This document shows, one piece after another, positions 55,643 through 63,360 of a stretch of 64,000 bases of DNA (position 1 is the first letter of the stretch; each line of letters opens with the position of its first letter). Below the pieces are notes generated by a model. The model did no database searches. It was not told the origin of the DNA and was given only the letters and a program-made list of their open reading frames with translations. The translations under genes were made by a program, and so were the position numbers. This DNA is from Methylobacterium symbioticum (lineage in GTDB: Bacteria > Pseudomonadota > Alphaproteobacteria > Rhizobiales > Beijerinckiaceae), in NCBI RefSeq assembly GCF_902141845.1, contig NZ_CABFPH010000003.1, forward strand, positions 1 to 64,000. Direction: 5' to 3'.

Positions 55643-56488
55643 ATGCCATCCTCAACCATGGGAGCGCTCGGCCCCGGCTCGGCTGGTATCCTTTTGCGGC
55701 AATGGCGCGACCTGCGCGGTCTGTCGCAACTCGACCTGGCGCTCGAAGCGGGCGTCTCTCAGAAACACGTCAGCTTCGTTGAGCGCGGCCGCAGTCGGCC
55801 AAGCTCGCAAATGGTGATCGACCTCGCAGAGGCGCTCGATGTGCCGCTGCGCGAGCGGAACACGATCCTGCTCGCGGCCGGCCACGCACCGCGGTACTCG
55901 GTGGCGGCGCTGGATACACCGTCCCTGGCGCGCATCGACGTGGCCCTGCGCCGGATGTTGCGGCAGAACGAGCCCTATCCAGCGGTGGTCATGGACCGCC
56001 ACTGGAACGTGATGATGGCCAATGACGCGGCTCCACGGTTCTTCGGCCGCTTCGTCGACTTGGCTGCACTCCCGACACCGCGCAACCTTCTCCGCCTGAT
56101 CTTCGACCCGGACGGACTTCGTCCATTCGTCGTCGACTGGCCGAGGACATCGCGCATGCTGCTCACTCGGGTCCGCCGCGAAGCCTTGGGCGGCCTCATA
56201 GACGCGGGCACCCGCGAACTCCTGGACGATCTCGAACGGCGAGCCGGTCCAGACTCGCGCCGGACCGTTCCAGATCACGAGCACGCGTCGCCGTTGATCC
56301 CGCTGACCTTCAGCAAGAACGACGAGACCTGGAGCTACTTCTCGCTGGTTACGACCGTCGGCACCCCGCAGACGGTCGCGGCTCAGGAGTTTCGCTTGGA
56401 GTGCATGATGCCGGCGGACGAGGAGACTGAGCGGCGGCACGTCGCCTCCGTCTCTCTGCGCCCTGACGATGAGGCAGCCCCGCCATGA
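55643..56488 (+). CDS. XRE family regulator with MmyB-like ligand domain
   Basis: 281 residues from MPSSTMGALGPGS, with GGAAGGA upstream. HTH at about residues 15-70 (LLRQWRDLRGLSQLDLALEA, GVSQKHVSFVERGRSRPSS). The remainder matches the MmyB-like PAS-related domain (YPAVVMDRHWNVMMANDAAP, DEETWSYFSL-type region, PQTVAAQEFRLECMMPADEE). MmyB-type domains bind fatty-acid-like ligands. Such regulators usually control a neighbouring oxidoreductase; the CMD-like gene upstream is a candidate. Confidence 0.88.
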   Translation: MPSSTMGALGPGSAGILLRQWRDLRGLSQLDLALEAGVSQKHVSFVERGRSRPSSQMVIDLAEALDVPLRERNTILLAAGHAPRYSVAALDTPSLARIDVALRRMLRQNEPYPAVVMDRHWNVMMANDAAPRFFGRFVDLAALPTPRNLLRLIFDPDGLRPFVVDWPRTSRMLLTRVRREALGGLIDAGTRELLDDLERRAGPDSRRTVPDHEHASPLIPLTFSKNDETWSYFSLVTTVGTPQTVAAQEFRLECMMPADEETERRHVASVSLRPDDEAAPP

Positions 56489-56578
56489 ACCGCTCACAGG
56501 TAGGCAGGGCCGCGCCGGCATGCAGCGAGAGGCCAGGATCGGACGGGCTTAAGCGGCGGGATGGTACCGGCAAATCGA

Positions 56579-56974
56579 TCAGGGCGGGGCGGCAGTTCCG
56601 GAGCCGGTACTGGTATCATAATGGGCCTGCGCGGCGCCGATGGCGTCCAGATGCTGAAAAGCCCAGGCGCCCAGCGCCTTTACCGGCTCCGCGAGCGAGC
56701 GGCCCAGGTCGGTTAGCTCGTAATCGACACGAGGCGGTATCGAGGGTGTGACGGTGCGGTTCACGAGGCCATCCCGCTCCAAGTTTCGCAAGGTCAACGT
56801 CAGCATGCGTTGCGAAATGCCGCCGATGCTGCGCTTCAACTCGCTGAAACGGTGCGGCCCACGATGCAGAAGCATGATCACGAGCACGCTCCACTTGTCG
56901 CCTATACGAGCCAGGATCTGAGAGGCCCTGCGGCAGTCCGAGGAGGGTGAAACGACGGGTTCGGTCACATCCAT
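56579..56974 (-). CDS. HxlR family transcriptional regulator
   Basis: 131 residues. [60 protein letters not shown] are typical. A Cys at about residue 14 (DCRRA) stands where redox-sensing HxlR members have theirs. Divergent from the azoreductase gene (start 57063), so it most likely represses it. Confidence 0.92.
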   Translation of the reverse strand: MDVTEPVVSPSSDCRRASQILARIGDKWSVLVIMLLHRGPHRFSELKRSIGGISQRMLTLTLRNLERDGLVNRTVTPSIPPRVDYELTDLGRSLAEPVKALGAWAFQHLDAIGAAQAHYDTSTGSGTAAPP

Positions 56975-57062
56975 GTAACCTCAGTATCAAACATGTGCCG
57001 TCTTGTGGCGGTCAGCCCATATCATATCATCTCGCGGTCACAAAGGAGAACTGGGTTCCGAG

Positions 57063-57677
57063 ATGAAACTCCTGCACGTCGATACCAGCATCCTCGGGGC
57101 CGGATCGGTCTCGCGCGAGCTGTCGGCCCTGATTGTCCGGAAGCTGACTGCTGGCGCCGAAGCCGAGCTCATCTACCACGACCTCGCTGAGGAGGATCTG
57201 CCGCATCTAACGCTCGCGGCCCTGCCGAGTGCGCATCCGCGGTCCGCCCAGGCGGGCGAGCTCGACGCCGATGGTCAGTCTCGGCGCGATGCCAGCGACC
57301 GGCTCCTCGACGAATTCCTCGCGGCCGACATCGTGGTAATCGGCGCGCCGATGTACAACTTCGGCGTCCCCTCGCAGCTCAAGGCCTGGATCGACCGCTT
57401 GGCGGTGCCCGGCAAGACCTTCCGCTACGGCGAGGGTGGTCCGGAAGGGCTCATGCGCAGCAAGCGCGTCGTGGTCGCGCTTGCCCGCGGCGGCTTCTAC
57501 GGTCCGGAGACGGCGATGGTATCGGTGGAACACGCACAGAGCTACCTACGTGCAGTTCTCGGTTTCCTGGGCATTTCCCCGGAGTTCATACTGGTCGAGG
57601 GTCTGGCGGCCGGCGAGCAAAACAAGGCGCATGCAATGGCCGCGGCCCGCGACGCCATCGGGCAGCTCGCCGCATAG
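57063..57677 (+). CDS. azoR: FMN-dependent NADH-azoreductase
   Basis: 204 residues, usual length. Flavodoxin-like fold: [20 protein letters not shown] (phosphate loop), [20 protein letters not shown] (FMN contact) and [13 protein letters not shown]. Reduces azo dyes and quinones by two-electron transfer with NADH. Divergent from a HxlR regulator, the same arrangement as the qorB-like pair 9 kb to the left. Confidence 0.92.
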   Translation: MKLLHVDTSILGAGSVSRELSALIVRKLTAGAEAELIYHDLAEEDLPHLTLAALPSAHPRSAQAGELDADGQSRRDASDRLLDEFLAADIVVIGAPMYNFGVPSQLKAWIDRLAVPGKTFRYGEGGPEGLMRSKRVVVALARGGFYGPETAMVSVEHAQSYLRAVLGFLGISPEFILVEGLAAGEQNKAHAMAAARDAIGQLAA

Positions 57678-58002
57678 ATCGCATCCCGCCGTTCCGGGCC
57701 GCGGTCCGGCAATCCGCCGGGCAGACGGGCGGCCTGTCTTGACGATGGCATCGTTCCCCATGTTTCGGCCCCGAAATTTCGGGACATCGCCTTGAAGCCG
57801 AAAGTCAGACGGCCTGCCTTACCACAGGCCCCGTCATGATTGGTGTCCAGTCGCAGTGTGATGAATCGCACGTCACGTTGGCCTCAGATCTCACAAGACC
57901 CGTGCGTGTCTGTTGAGTGCTCGGCAACCGAAATCTCCGCGTCCGAGCCGAACGCCGGAATCGCTCTGCTCAAACACGACGCTCAACCCGGACGGAATGC
58001 GT
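57678..58002. other. 325-bp intergenic region
   Basis: No gene seen. A near-palindromic cggccccgaaatttcgggaca (57766-57786, ccgaaatttcgg core) is the only structure and may be a terminator stem or operator. Confidence 0.4.
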
Positions 58003-58524
58003 ATGTCCTTATCCCTATACAATGTTTCCGTCCCAGTATTCACGCGCGGCCTGACCATCCTCTCGACCCTACTTGCTAAGGCGGAGGCGCATGCATCCGA
58101 GACCGGTGAGCCACTTGCGTCCTATGTGGAGGCACGGCTCGCGCCCGATATGTTGACGTTGGCCGGCCAAGTGCAGCGTGCCTCTGACACCGCGAAGTTC
58201 GGCGGTGCGCGCCTCACCGGTGCTTCAGCTCCGTCGTTCGCGGACGATGAGACTACCTTCGACCAACTGCGGGAGCGCTGTTCGAGGACTATCACCTATC
58301 TGGGCACTCTACCTCCCCCCGCCTTTGAGGGCAGCGAGGCGCGGCCGGTCACCTTCGGTGGCGGGACCAGCAAGCAGACGCTTCCCGCCGAACGCTACGT
58401 CCTCCAGTTCGCGCTGCCGAACTTCTTCTTCCACGTCACCACGGCCTACGACATCCTCCGACACAAGGGCGTGTCCGTCGGCAAACGTGACTACCTCGGC
58501 CCCTTCGACGAGACCTCCTCCTGA
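58003..58524 (+). CDS. DUF1993 family protein
   Basis: 173 residues from MSLSLYNVSVPVFTRGLTIL. Family marks: SYVEARLAPDMLTLAGQVQR, FDQLRERCSRTITYLGTLPP, LQFALPNFFFHVTTAYDILR (the His-x-x-x-A-Y-x-x-L-R end). DUF1993 proteins belong to the DinB-like helical-bundle group; the activity is unknown. ATG 57997 is an alternative start two codons upstream. Stand-alone gene. Confidence 0.88.
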   Translation: MSLSLYNVSVPVFTRGLTILSTLLAKAEAHASETGEPLASYVEARLAPDMLTLAGQVQRASDTAKFGGARLTGASAPSFADDETTFDQLRERCSRTITYLGTLPPPAFEGSEARPVTFGGGTSKQTLPAERYVLQFALPNFFFHVTTAYDILRHKGVSVGKRDYLGPFDETSS

Positions 58525-58869
58525 CTGTAGTTAAGCGAGGCTTGCCTCTCTAGTCACAGCCAAGGACAATGATAGCGTAATAGTAGCTGTTGAATATATG
58601 GTTCTCGGCTGGTCGCCCGCTTCGACAAATTCGATATCTGGAGGCTGATGTCCAGCTTTGCGCTCAATCGCCGCAGTACAGCGGCCTGCGGTCGCATCCT
58701 GGAAGCAGACATCAGGACAGCGCTGGCATCGGGTCTAGATCGCGCCACGAGAAGACCTGAATCAGACCTTTCGCAAGGGGACGGCATGTCCTGCAAACAG
58801 GACATTCGCTTGATGTGCCGCATAGACGTCCGTTGCCGACTATGCCCAATGGGAGAGTAGCAGCTGGCG
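58525..58869. other. 345-bp intergenic region
   Basis: Between convergent DUF1993 and PanB-like genes. No supported gene; no strong hairpin. Slightly A/T-richer at 58555-58610. Confidence 0.4.
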
Positions 58870-59769
58870 TCAGATCTGCTTACGGTGCTCCACAAGAGAG
58901 CAGAAATTGTCATACTCGGCCGGATCGACTCGATAGGAGTGATCGTCGTCGGGGAAGGTCACGGCCTTGACCTCCTCGACATACCGGCGAATGCCGCTGA
59001 CGGCGACCTCGGTAAGATTAGCATAGCGCTTCGTGAACTTCGGCTTGAAATCCGTGAAGACCCCGAGCAGGTCGTAGGCGAGCAGGATCTGCCCGTCACA
59101 TCCGGCGCCGGCGCCGATCCCGATGGTCGGGATCGTGAGCTGCTCGGAGATCAGCTGTGCGATGGGGGCTGGGACAGCCTCGAACTCCAGCATGAAGCAG
59201 CCCGCATCCTCGATGGCGAGCGCGTCCTCCAGGATCTTCATTGCGGCTTCCGCTGTGCGGCCCTGAATCTTGAAGCCGCCGAAATTCGCGATGGTGTGCG
59301 GCGTTAGGCCGATATGCGAGGCAGTGGGGATGCCTGCATCGACAAGTGCCTTCAGGATGTGCGCCTGGCTCCGGCCGCCCTGGGGCTTCACCGCATCGCA
59401 CAGCGCCTCCTGCATGAAGCGGGAAGCGTTGGTCAGGGCGCGGTCGACGGTGTTGTAGCTCTGGTAGGGCATGCAGCCGAGCACGAACGTGTTCGGCGCC
59501 CCGCGGCGCACCGCCTGGGCGTGCAGGATCATCATGTCCATGGTCGCCGGGATGGTGCTGGCATGGCCATGCGCGACCATTGCCAGGCTGTCGCCGACCA
59601 CTGCCACGTCGACGCCCGCCATCTCGGCCCAGCGAGCGGAAGTGTAGTCCGGCACCGACATGTAGGCGATCTTCTCGCCCGTGCGCTTGGCCGAGCGAAT
59701 GTCGAGAATCGTCCGCTTCTCGACCTTGCGCGCAGCCTCGCCTGCGCCGGTGCCAGCAGCCGTGCTCAT
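58870..59769 (-). CDS. PanB-like (ketopantoate hydroxymethyltransferase family) protein with altered metal site
   Basis: 299 residues, a TIM-barrel PanB homologue: VVGDSLAMVAHGHASTIPAT, SHIGLTPHTIANFGGFKIQG, EFEAVPAPIAQLISEQLTIP, TIGIGAGAGCDGQILLAYDL. Canonical PanB binds Mg through three acidic residues. Asp60 (GDSL) is kept, but the GDLP/ADLP-type Asp is Cys99 (LGCMPYQSY) and the K-x-E-G-G Glu is Gln130 (VKPQGG). The catalytic Glu is kept (Glu197). No panC is nearby, and it ends an operon with a fatty-acid hydroxylase and a transporter. Probably a paralogue with a different 2-oxo-acid or one-carbon chemistry. Confidence 0.85.
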   Translation of the reverse strand: MSTAAGTGAGEAARKVEKRTILDIRSAKRTGEKIAYMSVPDYTSARWAEMAGVDVAVVGDSLAMVAHGHASTIPATMDMMILHAQAVRRGAPNTFVLGCMPYQSYNTVDRALTNASRFMQEALCDAVKPQGGRSQAHILKALVDAGIPTASHIGLTPHTIANFGGFKIQGRTAEAAMKILEDALAIEDAGCFMLEFEAVPAPIAQLISEQLTIPTIGIGAGAGCDGQILLAYDLLGVFTDFKPKFTKRYANLTEVAVSGIRRYVEEVKAVTFPDDDHSYRVDPAEYDNFCSLVEHRKQI

Positions 59770-59857
59770 CTCTGCTCCTAAGGCCAGGTAAGTTCTCGGT
59801 GCGGCAAAGACAGCCTGTCGCTGATTTCTTTGGAAAGCGCCGCAGATCCAGTGCGGC

Positions 59858-60154
59858 CTAGCCCAGGCGCTGGAGGACCCGGTCGATGTCGGCCGAGCTC
59901 ATCTCCCACTCGTTCTGGAAGTTGGCCACGACGTCACGCATGAAGGCGCGCTCGAGTCGCTCCGCCCGGGCGGCGTCGCCAAGGTGATCGACCAAGATGG
60001 CGTAGGCGAGTTGCGAGGGTTCAGGACCCTCGTAGCTCCATTCGAAGCCATTGCGGGTGTAGCACTTCTTGTCCGTGTGCTCGGCGAGCGGCTCGCCGTC
60101 CACCGTAACGACGATACCGTCGATGGTGCGGTCGCCGACATAGACCTTGTTCAC
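59858..60154 (-). CDS. DUF6166 domain protein
   Basis: 98 residues, GTG start at 60154 with GGGAGG 7 nt upstream. KVYVGDRTIDGIVVTVDGEP, NGFEWSYEGPEPSQLAYAIL and NEWEMSSADIDRVL are typical of DUF6166 (Y-x-G-x-R ... G-F-E-W-x-Y-x-G-x-x-P-x-Q-L-A). Function unknown; usually found as a small orphan, here inside an operon. The GTG overlaps the stop of the 72-aa membrane gene (GTGA). Confidence 0.82.
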   Translation of the reverse strand: MNKVYVGDRTIDGIVVTVDGEPLAEHTDKKCYTRNGFEWSYEGPEPSQLAYAILVDHLGDAARAERLERAFMRDVVANFQNEWEMSSADIDRVLQRLG

Positions 60155-60369
60155 GAGCGCGCCTCCCTGAGCTGGTGGCGTGGCGTGCGGCCCTCGGAGC
60201 GGGTACGCATCACCTCGGGGAAGATCCAGAGGCTGACCACCATGAAGGGGCCGAGAAATGCGACGGCCCATTGCGGACCTGTCTGACCGAGGTAGCCCAT
60301 GTAGAACCAGCCAGCGAGCGCCGCCAAGGCAACGGCCACCGACAGGCCGAACTTGATCGGAAACGGCAT
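60151..60369 (-). CDS. Small two-helix membrane protein (72 aa)
   Basis: MPFPIKFGLSVAVALAALAG, then WFYMGYLGQTGPQWAVAFLG and FMVVSLWIFPEVMRTR: two hydrophobic helices and a basic C-terminal tail (TRSEGRTPRHQLREARS). No family recognised. Translationally coupled to the DUF6166 gene and 26 nt downstream of the 129-aa membrane gene. Confidence 0.75.
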   Translation of the reverse strand: MPFPIKFGLSVAVALAALAGWFYMGYLGQTGPQWAVAFLGPFMVVSLWIFPEVMRTRSEGRTPRHQLREARS

Positions 60370-60395
60370 CTGTTCCCTCCCGGAACTGCTTGGTG

Positions 60396-60785
60396 TCAGA
60401 GGCTGAAAACCGAGCCGACGTGTTGGAGCAGCCCGAGCGCTGCGCCGACGCTTGCCAGCACGATGGCGAGGCCGGCCACGCCGTCGCGCCAGCGCTGGGG
60501 CCAGACGTTGAACAGGCCCGGCGCGAACAGCAGGGCAAAGCCGCTCACGATGACGAGGCTCGTCCAGCGCAGGTTTGCCGCGCCGTAGGCCACACTGCCG
60601 CCGATCAGGGCGAGCAGGAGCAGCACGTTGACCGTGATCAGAGCGAGACCGAGAGGCCTCTTTCTCAGGTCAGGCCGCGTCTCTAGCGGGAACATGCCCG
60701 TCAGAACGTAGAACCCGGTGCTGGCCACTCCCGCAAAGAGGCCGAACCAGAGCAGGGCCGCCACGTTCGGCTCGATCATGTTCAT
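60396..60785 (-). CDS. Four-helix membrane protein (129 aa)
   Basis: Four hydrophobic segments: about residues 10-30 (ALLWFGLFAGVASTGFYVLT), 45-67 (LGLALITVNVLLLLALIGGS), 75-92 (TSLVIVSGFALLFAPGLF) and 103-120 (GVAGLAIVLASVGAALGLL). A short basic loop (ETRPDLRKRP) separates the first two. Unknown family; possibly a partner of the fatty-acid hydroxylase-like enzyme encoded just upstream. Confidence 0.75.
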   Translation of the reverse strand: MNMIEPNVAALLWFGLFAGVASTGFYVLTGMFPLETRPDLRKRPLGLALITVNVLLLLALIGGSVAYGAANLRWTSLVIVSGFALLFAPGLFNVWPQRWRDGVAGLAIVLASVGAALGLLQHVGSVFSL

Positions 60786-60869
60786 GCCTTCCTCCTCGAT
60801 GTTCCTGCTGGCTTGTGCTTAACTCCGCGACCTCGAATGGACGCCGCGGGACTTGTTGGCGTGTCAGGG

Positions 60870-61661
60870 TCACTCGGCGGGCTGCATGGCGCCGGTCTCG
60901 GATGAGCCAGGCGTGCGCGAGGTCTTGCGCATGTCGGTCTTCACATGGCGCGTGTCGTACCCGTTGAAGAGCGTCCCGAGCAGGCCGCGGTTGAGGTCCG
61001 AGGTGCCGAACAGCCAATCCATGATTGGGAAAGTAAGGTTCATGTTGCGCTCCATCATGATCGACTGATCGTGATGGGCCGTGTGGTGTCGCCGGTTCGT
61101 GTTGATGAACGGCATGTTGCGGACGAACCAGTTGTCGTCGACATGGCAGCAGAAATGCATGAACTCGTAGATCAGGTAGATGCTCGTTGTGGTGGTGATG
61201 AACAGCCAGCCGACATTCGGCGTGAACACGTTGGCGAGCACGATCGCGCCGGGGATCGACATCAGCGTGAAGGTGGCCAGGGCGTAGGGCGGAAAGAACG
61301 TCACCCGGTAGTCCTTGTGGTCGGCAAAGCGCATCTCGTGGTCGGTGAAGAACTGATGATGCTGCAGCGTGTGGCGGTTGTAGACCGCACGCGCGATCGG
61401 ATTCTTCGACGGGCGGTGCATCACGTAGCGATGCAGCCACCACTCGAAGAAATTGCAGAACATGAACACGACCGGCACCGCGGCGAGCTCAAGCCAGCTC
61501 GGTGCGTGGATGTTTGAGATGTAGATGTACAAGGCGGTCAGGCCGATCGTGTAGATGATCGCGATGTGCAGGAAGCCGTTGTACCAGCCCGCAACCCGCT
61601 GGCGGTAGTTGGCGCGGTAGGCGCGCTGCCGCTCGCTCATACTCGTGGCTGCGAGTTCCAT
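60870..61661 (-). CDS. Fatty-acid hydroxylase / sterol desaturase family membrane enzyme
   Basis: 263 residues. The di-iron histidine boxes are complete: His77-x4-His82 (WWLHRYVMHRP), His97...His101-His102 (RHTLQHHQFF), His169...His173 (EFMHFCCHVDD) and His192-His193...His196-His197 (NRRHHTAHHDQ). Three to four membrane helices. Uses O2 to hydroxylate or desaturate a lipid-like substrate. In this operon the substrate is unknown; it could be an exported or imported lipid or a hopanoid-like compound (inference). Confidence 0.92.
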   Translation of the reverse strand: MELAATSMSERQRAYRANYRQRVAGWYNGFLHIAIIYTIGLTALYIYISNIHAPSWLELAAVPVVFMFCNFFEWWLHRYVMHRPSKNPIARAVYNRHTLQHHQFFTDHEMRFADHKDYRVTFFPPYALATFTLMSIPGAIVLANVFTPNVGWLFITTTTSIYLIYEFMHFCCHVDDNWFVRNMPFINTNRRHHTAHHDQSIMMERNMNLTFPIMDWLFGTSDLNRGLLGTLFNGYDTRHVKTDMRKTSRTPGSSETGAMQPAE

Positions 61662-61779
61662 GGCGTCTCCTCCTATCTTGGATAGCTTTAGGATACCGCT
61701 GATATATCAGAATGCAACGAGAAATGCGCTGCCGGCCGCCTGGGCGCGAACGCGCCCAGACGTGGCGCCACTTCCCCTA

Positions 61780-63195
61780 TCAGTCGGAAATCGCCTCCAG
61801 AGAACGGCCCTTAGTCTCGATGCCGAGAAAAGCCACGCTCGCGGCCGCGATCACAAACGATCCGGCGCCCAGCGCGAAGACGCCGCCGTGGCCAAGCGTG
61901 GGCAGGATGATGCCGATGGCGTAGGGGCCGATCAGCGAGCCGACGCGGCCGACCGCGGAAGCGCACCCCGCTCCCGTCGCACGCGACCGCGTCGGGTACA
62001 GCTCGGGCGTGTAGGCGTAGAGCACCGACCACATCCCAAACAGGAAGAACTGCATCATCAGCCCGAAGGCGATGAGCCAGTTGAAGCTCGGGGAATGTCC
62101 GTAGAGGTAGGCCGCCACCGCACTGCCGAGCAGCATCAGCACGGCAGTCGGCTTGCGGCCCCAGCGCTCAACGAGGATGGCCGAGGTGATGAAGCCTGGC
62201 ACGCCTGCCAGCGAGATCAGGATCGTGTAGACGACGGACTTCGTCACGCTGTAGCCGGCCTCTTGGAGCAACGCGCCGAGCCAGGTGGTGAGGCCGTAGA
62301 AGCCCAGCAGCGCAAAGAACCACGTCAGCCAAATCATCACGGTACGGCTGGCATAGCCCGGGCTCCACAACTCCAGGAACGAGAAGCGCCGCTCGCCGCG
62401 CGCCGCTTCCGGCAGGGGCTCGGGCTCCGGCAAAGCGCGGCCGTCAAGGCGTTCTTCCACCTTCGCCTCGATCTCGCTCATGACCCGGTCCGCCTCCTCG
62501 TAGCGGCCGCGATCGGCGAGCCAGCGGGGCGACTCAGGCACGAAGAACCGGATCACGAAAAGGAACAAGGCAGGGATCGCCTGGGCCAGAAACACGGCCC
62601 GCCAGTCGAAATAACTCAGCAGCACGTAGCTCAGGCAGCCCGCCGCGATGAAGCCGAGCGGCCAGAAGCCCTCCATAATCGCGAGGTAGCGCCCTCGATT
62701 GGCGGTGGGCAGGAACTCCGAGACGATGGCCAGGGCGACCGGGAACTCCATGCCCATGCCGAAGCCGAGGAGCAGGCGTGCGTAGCCGAGCGCGGTCGCG
62801 TCGGGCGCGTAAGCGCACCAGACGCTGCCCAGGCCCCAGAAGATCATGCTGACCTGGAAGACGACCTTCCGTCCAAAGCGGTCGGCGAGCATGCCGGAGA
62901 TGCCCGCCCCGAGGAACATGCCGATGAAGCTCATGCTGGAGAGCAGGCCCGCCTGAGCGGTCGAGAGACCGAACTCCGTCTTGATCGAGCCGAGCAGGAA
63001 GGTGAGCGAGCCGAGGTCGATCGAGTCAAAGAACCACGCGGTCGCGATGATCAGGAAGATGTTGCGCTGGAACTGCGTCATCGGCAGGCGCTCCAGGCGC
63101 GCCGCAACCATCGCCCGCGAGGCACGTACCGTCGCGACCTCGGCGGCTTGCTCAGGCACGACCGTGCCGGCTCCTATGGCGATCTGCCCTACCAC
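61780..63195 (-). CDS. MFS transporter (aromatic acid/sugar-porter type)
   Basis: 471 residues, GTG start at 63195 with GGGAGG 5 nt upstream. Twelve helices; MFS motifs GMLADRFGRKVVFQ (loop 2-3), LLGFGMGMEFPVALAIVSEF, PESPRWLADRGRYEEADRVM and ELYPTRSRATGAGCASAVGR (loop 10-11), close to niacin/aromatic-acid porters of the SV2/AAHS groups. First gene of the minus-strand operon; it probably imports the operon's substrate. Confidence 0.9.
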   Translation of the reverse strand: MVGQIAIGAGTVVPEQAAEVATVRASRAMVAARLERLPMTQFQRNIFLIIATAWFFDSIDLGSLTFLLGSIKTEFGLSTAQAGLLSSMSFIGMFLGAGISGMLADRFGRKVVFQVSMIFWGLGSVWCAYAPDATALGYARLLLGFGMGMEFPVALAIVSEFLPTANRGRYLAIMEGFWPLGFIAAGCLSYVLLSYFDWRAVFLAQAIPALFLFVIRFFVPESPRWLADRGRYEEADRVMSEIEAKVEERLDGRALPEPEPLPEAARGERRFSFLELWSPGYASRTVMIWLTWFFALLGFYGLTTWLGALLQEAGYSVTKSVVYTILISLAGVPGFITSAILVERWGRKPTAVLMLLGSAVAAYLYGHSPSFNWLIAFGLMMQFFLFGMWSVLYAYTPELYPTRSRATGAGCASAVGRVGSLIGPYAIGIILPTLGHGGVFALGAGSFVIAAASVAFLGIETKGRSLEAISD

Positions 63196-63360
63196 GTCTG
63201 CCTCCCTGGCATATTATATCTGCGTGAGAAACATGTCGGATATGCATGAGATGCGCAAGATATATCAATAGGTGCTCACTTGAGGATCTTCCACGGGCAG
63301 GCCATGTGCCTGTCGGCTCCGCGTGGTACTCAGGACACCGGCAGCAGCGTTGGGGGGACG
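63196..63360. promoter_or_regulatory. Divergent promoter region MFS operon / GntR
   Basis: 165 bp. The segment catattatatctgcgtgag ... tgcatgagatgcgcaagatatatcaatag (about 63209-63271) is A/T-rich and contains related tatat-ct / agatatat pieces in inverted order, a possible GntR operator. A GGGGGG Shine-Dalgarno precedes the GntR ATG. Confidence 0.45.

Noticed and set aside
58870-59769. Plain panB call for pantothenate synthesis
   Set aside because: Two expected metal ligands are replaced, panC is absent and the neighbours are unrelated to pantothenate; kept only as PanB-like.
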